Assembly: GCF_037975245.1 (NCBI RefSeq) | Contig: NC_092570.1 | Span: 18,861,418-18,925,417 of the forward strand | Direction of reading: 5' to 3' | Source of the DNA: Apostichopus japonicus | Lineage: Eukaryota; Echinodermata; Holothuroidea; Aspidochirotida; Stichopodidae | DNA length: 64,000 bases | In this document: positions 39,701 through 48,700 of the stretch, one piece after another | Position numbering within the stretch: position 1 is the first letter of the stretch | Layout of the letters: the number at the start of each line of letters is the position of its first letter | Made by a program: the position numbers and the translations under genes | The notes under the pieces: generated by a model | The model's database searches: none | Told to the model about the DNA's origin: nothing | Seen by the model: only the letters and a program-made list of their open reading frames with translations

Positions 39701-42700
39701 AGGTTGACTCCTGCAGCTACCTATAGGAACCTAAAACTGGCCCCTGGGTAAGCGCCCAACTGGAAGGAGGTATCTTTTTTAGAGAATTTATTGTCAATAA
39801 AGGTTGGATCCACTGCTGCTATAAATTGATGGTCCTTGCTCAAAAATGTGTAGTGATTTGTAGGGTCACGTTTCAAATAAATTGATAAACATAAGCTGGA
39901 GCAATTCCTTGTCTGCCCTCCCCCCCCCCCCAAGATTATTTTCCTTGCACTATATTTTGCTTCCATATCGTTGGAAGCAACTCTAACTAATGAGAGATAA
40001 AATGAAAATGTCACATTTATAATGCTGATGAAGGGTTAGGGATATGTATTCTTTAGTTAAGTACCTTTTTGCATTTGTTCAATCATGTTACCAATTCTGC
40101 TGAAAATGAAATCAGTATAAGATTGCAGTTGATGAAAAATCTATTACATCTTTTACTAGCATGCCATTTGAGTAATGAGTTAATGAGAGAGTAATTTAAA
40201 GATTTTCAGCATTCCATAATCGCCTACAGACGTTTTTTTCACATTAGTGTTAATCACATGTAATAATTTTGGGGCACCACAGATAAATTTTATAAGTAAA
40301 CTATGGTCACTTTTTATCTCAGGTTTGTACCTTAAACAGTAAGAGGGGATAAAAAAAAATACTTTAAAAAATACTAAAAAAATACTAAATATACTAATAT
40401 ATAAATATACTAATATATAAATATATAAATATACTAATATATAAATATACTAATATATAAATATAAAAATACTAAATATACCAAATACTAAAAAAATACT
40501 AAAAGAAAACTTTAAATTATGTTAAATCTTTCTCAGGCTACATGCAGAGTCCATATTAGGCATCAGGATTATTATTTTACATAATCACACAAATTCCTCA
40601 ATAGGCCTATACATTTGAAATCACAGTGCATTTTTTTTTGTGTGTGATGCAACTGGCGACCTTTGCAGCCATACCGGGTGAAGAAACGCTAAATATGAAG
40701 TTGCTGTTATTCTATGACAATTCACCCAGTATAGGAATTGTTTGTGTTGGCAATTTGTTTCAATTGGGGTATCATAGCCGAATTATTCTGGATTAAATCC
40801 TGGTAAACATGTGCCAATATACTTCCCAGCACGTAGGCCTATATGCAACCTTGCGTCGGACTTGCGTTGAACAACATGGTTGAAATCAGTTTTCCTTTGG
40901 AGGAGTTTCCAAAGTTTCCACAAATAGTTTTTCCTTTTTTGGCAAGGGAATTAGCCAAATTTGTCATTTTTGGCAATTTAAAACTGCAAACTGGCAACCC
41001 TGTTTGAAATATGACCAATATTTGAAATATTGCTGTTTATATAACTGAAATCCATAGCATGAAATATACCATCCACTCCAATTTTCTAGAGCCTGTGGCT
41101 GTTGGCAAACACTAACAAGTGTATTTAACTAGTTACCTTTGTGTGATGTATGCCGTAGTCTCTTTAATTAAGCCTGATGCAGAGGGGGTGGGGATGTGGG
41201 GGGGGAGGAGAGAGGAGGACCAGAGATGGTTGTATTCTCATCCACTCTCACCAGAATCCACAGTTAGTCATAATATTCTCATAATGGATTATTTATGTAC
41301 ACCTCTGTCCTCTAGTACTGGATGGCCTAATTTACTACTTTGCAAGTTAAATTTAGATATTTTGCTGAAAATGTTTATCATTGTGTGTTCCCCTGTTGCA
41401 AATCTATCTGTCAGTTTGTAAGTAAACCATATTCATCAAATTCGTCTATCATCACTCGAAGGTGATCTCTCCATCCCTTCATTTATAGATGTTTCTTACA
41501 GTATTGGACAGTACCGTAACTCTGGCTTGTAGTATATGCTATCAAGTAGATCAGTATATATGTGTGAAGGAAAGGTCATATTTATTTTTTTAAAGAAAAA
41601 GAAAAGAATAGAAGTTATATTAAGCAAGAATTACTACATGTGAAGGATGCTAGAAATACATTTATAAGTGCTTGATCAAGTTATAGTTGATCAAGGATCA
41701 AGTCGATCAAGGATACTTATAAAAAAATACAGAGATACAAAAAATGGGAGGCATACTTCTACGAACAATTGATGGTTAGATCGTAGGAAAACTTGATTAT
41801 GCATCTCATTAGATTCACAGAGGTTAGTATAGTGCAATTTGTCGGGTACAAAAGTCATCCAAGAATCATAATTTGTTTCTCAGCAAGCCTAAATATTTGA
41901 CGGCATTTTTACGATATTTAATTTTTTTTTTAAATGTTTAATTTTTTTTCACAGTTTTATTCCCAATCGAGCTTTAATGGATCTAGAACTATGCCAGTAC
42001 AAAGTAGCTCAGCTAGACGATGAAAACCAGGAGCACAGAGATGAAGAGGACGCAGACGGTTACAAGAATGTCATCTCGGAAGGACTGGAGATGCAACAGA
42101 AGAAGGATTGTAAAATTTTGAGCTTTAAACAACAAGTACCCAAAGCAGCGGAAGGTAAAAATTAAATTCTGTCAGATCTTTAGAAAATCTATCGAGTTTT
42201 ATTCTACAAGCAGTGCCTGCAAGAAGAAAAGGAAGGGGGGGTGGTGAATGGAGCTTGCTAATGATAAGGGAGGGGTAGAGAAAGATATGGGGAGGGTAGG
42301 AATTAGAGGAGAGCGGTGGGAAGGGGGGAAGGGAAGGTGGAGAAGAGGAAGGGGAAGGAGGTAATGGCATGGTGGATGGGGGAGAGGTTTAGGTCAAGGG
42401 ATGAGGTAGAAAGGGGTTGGGAATTGATAATATTCTTGCCTCCCCCAAGTTCAACACCTTTCACCCATGACATTCAAACACAACTCAAAATGGACGTCTA
42501 ACTGTATATAGACATGCACACCTTCTAATGGAAAACTTATTCTTCCGTTAAACACTCTCCATTTCCCATATTGTTGTTTCCTGTTTTGGTTTTTTCTGCA
42601 CAACATTTATTGGCCATGATCACTTGTTAAGTGTCCCCTTGGATAAAACTGTTTGAAAATAGAGGCTAAGAATAGAGGGTAATATAATTTTGCAGTGTAA

Positions 42701-45700
42701 ATTTATGGAGGAGGTTTACACCTTGAACCACTGTAAAAAGGCTGTATGTAAGTTTTGGCAAATAAAGAATTGTCCGAATTGCACCTTTTCTCAACATTTT
42801 CTCTCGTGCAAGGCTTTAACAACAGAAACAAAGTTTTGTACAGTAGCTCGAAGAATTCTGCTGCGAATGCCAAGAGCAGAAGACACATCCCACAGACCGA
42901 AGAAAAGATTCTGGACGCCCCTGACCTGAAAGATGACTTCTGTAAGTTGAAGGCATTGAAGACTCGCCCCAAACCGCGTGCGGCCATCTGAAAAAGTTAA
43001 CTTTCCGTTGCTTGCAAGTGAACTTTTTTTCGTGTCGCTACAAAATGCAGACAGTAATGAAACATGATACCTTGTTATCTTTTCTGTAAGTTAAAGGCAT
43101 TGAAGACTCGCCCCAAACCGCGTGCGGCCATCTGAAAAAGTTAACTTTCCGTTGCTTGCAAGTGAACTTTTTTTCGTGTCGCTACAAAGTGCAGACAGTA
43201 ATGAAACATGATACCTTGTTATCTTTTATGTAGACCTGAGATGTCCATCGCTGCTATGTACACTGTGTTGTGGGTATTGACCCTAGCTTTACATGTATTG
43301 ACTGTGTACTAGTGTCTAATTACCGGGCGGTGGCAAGCTGTGTGTATATTTTCTGGGATCTATGGTGGTGTCTAACACTTCTGTTACACCTCATTCGAAA
43401 CTAGGTCAGATTACTGGCATGAGACGTTTCTTTGTGTGCGAGTCTTCAATGCCTTTAAGAGAATAGTTAGGAAGCACTTGAAATGCAAACAGTCTGCAGC
43501 TGGTCGTGTTTTTATGAACTCTAATAATAATGTTATAACGTCATAGTTACTTTATAGAGCTTCATAATTAATTTCGACAAATTAGAAATATTAAAACTCT
43601 GAAAGGAATAAACAAAAATTTGGTGTCTCTGTAATACCCTGCACAATTATGATACAAGTTACTAAAGGGTAACCATATGGCATCTCGATCGGTGCTAGTT
43701 CTAGTTCGGATATTTACACTGCAGACATTTAGTGAGTCTGTACTCGATCCTGCTCCTACTCAGTTGCATTCTAGCATAGTTGCCTGTACTGGCACTCATC
43801 CCGATGGGTGTATGATGGTACCCGCCCTGGTGGATTTATTCTACTACTACTCTGGGTATCTAGCACAGACATTAGTGTAAGATTCAGGACTCATACTTTG
43901 AGCCTTGTACTCTTGCTCATATGATTACCAAGGGGAATTCTACTTGTACTTGTATACTCATACTGATGTACTTGTACTACAAGTCTGTTACTATGAGAAA
44001 TACATGTCTGGGAATGGGAAATCTAGCACAGACATTAGTGTAAGATTCAGGACTCATACTTTGAGCCTTGTACTCTTGCTCATATGATTACCGAGGGGAT
44101 TTTTACTTGTACTATACTCGTGCTGTTTTATTTGTACTACAAGTCTGTTACTATGAGAAATACATGTCTGGGAATGGGAAATCTAGCACAGACATTAGTG
44201 TAAGATTCAGGACTCATACTTTGAGGCTTGTACTCTTACTCATACTAGTATCAAGGGGAATTCTATATGTACTTGTATACTCATGCTGTTGTATTTGTAC
44301 TACAAGTCTGTTACTATGAGAAATACATGTCTGGGAATGTTAGAAATCTAGCACAGACAGTAGTGTAAGATTAAGTACTCATACTTTGAGTCTTACTCAC
44401 ACTAGTACCAAGGGGGATTTTACTTGTACTTGTATACTCGTGCTGTTGTACTACAAGTCTGTTACTATGAGAAATACATGTCTCAAGTCGAGCCACTTCA
44501 AAAAATGCTGCTTTGTAATGTGCTAGGTTGTTGTAACAAGCTGAATTACATATATCAATCAGGCTTGAAACAGCAATTTGACAGGCTGACTCTGTCACAC
44601 AGTAAAGTATACATAAATGAATCAGTAGACATAATGAGATCCAAGAATTCCAATGAATTTGTACTGGTAGGTGTACACAGTAAACTGATGTACAGTATGC
44701 TCAGAGAGCCATCTAGAAATTTCTTTCACATTTATACGTTAATGCATAAATATGTTATGTATAATATAACACCTTCAATGCGATGTCATGTACAGGGTTA
44801 GATATTATAATCTAGACAAGCCTCGGGATATTCTTCTCACCGAAATTCCCACCCACACCCTCCCCCTCAAATCACCCACCAAATGTTTTTGTTCTCTTGG
44901 TAGATTTGTCCCTCATTGACTGGAGCTCACTGAATGTTTTAGCTGTTGCTCTAAACCAAGAAGTTTACCTCTGGAATGCCAACTCCAGTAACATCAACCA
45001 CCTTCTGACCCTCCAAGGAGAGGACGAATACGTCTCCAGTGTCTCGTGGATATCCGAAGGAAACATTTTGGCCGTTGGCAACTCATCCGGCCATGTGCAG
45101 GTTTTCTTTACATCGTTCTGAGCAACAGAACTTTCCATCTCTTCTCTATCTGTCAAATCTTATTAACTAGTGTGGAATAGAATGGTTTACATATTGTTGT
45201 ATTCACATGCCGTCGCTGTTGCTGGTGGGGGGGGGGGGGGAGGGAGGGAGGGGGCGAGGGGATCAGTGTTAGCCTACAGAGAGCTATTATTCTCTGTTCC
45301 TTAATTTGCCTTAATTAATGCAGTATCTTGAAAAGGAGGATTACTATTAAAATAATTACTCAAAGTAATGAGCTTATCATGAGGGGTTTCCAATCAGATT
45401 TTGAACTGAGCGATTTTATAGATACGTATAAGGGTAGCCTACATGCAGAGTTAGATATGGTTGCCCATAGTTACGTATAAATATTGGAGAAATGTTCAGA
45501 AGATGTGGTAAGTTTGTAATTGATTAAAATACTTAACTTTATTCCTCACTTCAAGCATGTGTTTACATAATTGGATATCTCACCTGTCTCCTCACAACCT
45601 CAGCATTCTTAATCTTAGAGTGAACTGGTAAATCTAGTTAACAGTGTACATCCTGTATGACCAGTCACCGTTAGTTGATGACATTCCTTTTGCATTCAAA

Positions 45701-48700
45701 CACCCAAAGCGCTTGGAACCTTTTTTTTTCACATGGACTATTATCTAATGGAAACTGCTTCAAACCTTAACCTCTTTTTTTGTTTACTGAGGAGTTGGAT
45801 CATTTGCTGTTGAAACCACATTTAAATGTTTCATGCTTTGCCATGCTTTTTAAATTTTTTTATTTTATAAATGTCCTCGATCAGCTGTGGGACGTCGAAG
45901 CTCTAAAGTGTCTACGTAACATGGAAGGCCATGCCGCCAGAGTGGGAGCCCTCGATTGGAATTACTACATTGTTACGAGGTGAGAAAACAGAGAACTTAC
46001 AAAAAAAAAAAAAACCTTGAAACAATTAGATGAAAAAGAAACCCTCAACATTCAAACTTCTCTTTTGTTTTATCTTCATTGATTGCTTCCACTTTTTATC
46101 AAGGACACCAGTAGATGCATTTGCCGTATTAACATATCTTTACCCTCATTGATTGCTAAGTGAACTAAAGATATCTGTGAGATGATTAAATTGGCGGATC
46201 TCTGGCATCGTCAACATCGACACTGCACAATTAATTTAAATTGATCTCTTTTGTATCCACTTTAATTGTAACTAACAGTCATCTGACGTTTAATTTAGAT
46301 CATGAAGTGGAAGCCCTTCTTCCTTGTCGTTGCTGATGTACAATTAACTGTTGTTAAAAATTCACTTCTGTCACATTGTATGTACATGCTGAGATAACTT
46401 TAACAGGTTCTTTGGAATCTTTCCTTCAGTAATTAATTTCCTTTTTTTTTTTTCACATGCTACATTTTAATACACTCTAGTGGATAACAGCTGCAATTTC
46501 AATTTAGGAAAGCAAAATTGGTTATTATGAAACAGGAGATTTTATTAGCAATTCATGTAGTTTCTTCCTTTACTTTTTGTCTTTGTCTTTAATGGGGGTT
46601 GCCTTGGAAACTGAGTGAACCTTTATTGGAAATATCAGCGCTTTATTCAGACTGGTTACCATGGAGACGAGTTATGTAGCCATTACTATACTGACTACAT
46701 GGTTTAAGTTGGATTAGATTGATACGATATTTCTGACAGTTCATAAGTGGTTCTGGGGCCAAGAATATGACTTTTCAAAGGCATCTCTTTATCACAGTTT
46801 ATTGTCTGGAATGCATTTTATAACAGAATAGCTAGCATTCGACAGAAAATATATGGAATGGAATAATATAATGGATAAAAACAAGTTGGTTGTGACTTAT
46901 CTATCAATGACGAAATACTGTATGAATGCTTTAATATGCATTGCATATTGCCACATAATAGATAGGAGGGTGTATACGACACATCTCATTCAGGTACATA
47001 GCAAATGTCAGAGAGTCACAGATTCCATGACAGATCAACAGATCTATATTTTACACAATTTAGCAAAATAATTGATGAAAGTACCTTTGCTAATAGAAGT
47101 GCCCTTTGGATACTTCTTATAAGATGCAGTCTACTTAGAAAGGGTGGAATGCGTCTGAAATTTGCTTGGGTCGACCTCAAATGAGTTAACAGAGAAATAT
47201 CTCATTTGTTTTAATACAAGTATAAATATGTACATTAGGAAAATTGTAGAAAAGAATCCTAAATTTGAGGATATTTCTTCATTTGTACACTGGACATAAA
47301 TAAATACCACTTGAACTAATGCCAGTAAACTAATACAAAAAAGTGTACTGGGTAGTGATAATTTGGAGATATCCTTCTAACTTTCCATCTTTCTTCAACT
47401 TCAATTTTGTCAAAAAACACAATGAAAGACTTGCTAGCTCACATTTCAAAGCTGGGCTTACTTTTTTTTGGCTACGGCAAAACATGAGATTTTTTCCAAA
47501 AGTGCATCTTAATAGGTATTACGCCATCATATGCACCTAGACTAGTTACAGCCTGTAATAATTTAAAATGAAATTTTTAAAATTTTAAAATTAAAAATAA
47601 ATTCGGTATCGCATCGCAGAATAGGCAGAATACTACACAAGGTGCAAAGATGTATAGCAGAATTTGTAGGCAGGATCCATTGCATTTTATATTTGACAAA
47701 GATTGGAGCCTTTAGAAACTGCTGCACAAAATTTGAGCATTAAATTATTCCCTGGACTAAACTCTTTGCTGCACCTGACATTAAAGTAACAAACGTTTTT
47801 TTTTTCTTTCTTTCTTTTCTTCTGACCGACCATTCTTTTAGCGGTGCTGGGACTGGTCAGATACATCACCATGACGTTCGTATAGCAGAGCACCATATCG
47901 CGACCTTACATAACCACACCCAACAGGTCTGTGGCCTCAGATGGAATGTGGATGGATCTTACCTGGCCAGCGGAGGTAATGACAATGTGTTGAACATCTG
48001 GGACGCATCAACATCAACCGGTGTTTCACCCTTGTATTCCCTCACTCAGCATCAAGCTGCTGTTAAGGTAAGGGTCTTTACATAAATGCTATTGTATACT
48101 TTACCCCCCCCCCCTCCCTGTGGGTGATAATTCGGTATCATTCACCTTGTGATATACATCATAAGAATGCAGGATTTAACTTCTTTTTTTTTCCATTTAG
48201 ACTGCATCAAAGTGGATAGGTGGATCTTGCAATTTGTCAACAGATTGTGCAAGCCAGCTGTTAGTCAATACTTTGACTCATCATGATCAATTATTGCATA
48301 CTATTATAATAATACTATTATTGCATAATACCGATATATATACCACAGTCTTTTTGCTTAGAAACCATTTCCTTTCAATAAGAGACTACAAGGATTGTAA
48401 ATGCTAAGAAGAGAACTCCCAACAGCACTCGCATGTAATTTGCATAAAATCAGCATGTCTTCTGTCATACTTGTGCATATCATTATTGCAACCCCCCAAA
48501 AAATAGTCTCTTTGGAAATCAGCTAATTCAGGCTTTGTGTGTGAAACGTGATATTTACACTTAATGATGTTTTTTGGTAAGAACAATCCGTTCAAGTTCG
48601 ATTTAATTGTTCCAAATCGTATAAATATGGCAGAGTTTAGTTTGAAAATCTTGCCAATAGGGCATGTATCGCTCATTAATCACAGCTTTTTGTAAAATCT

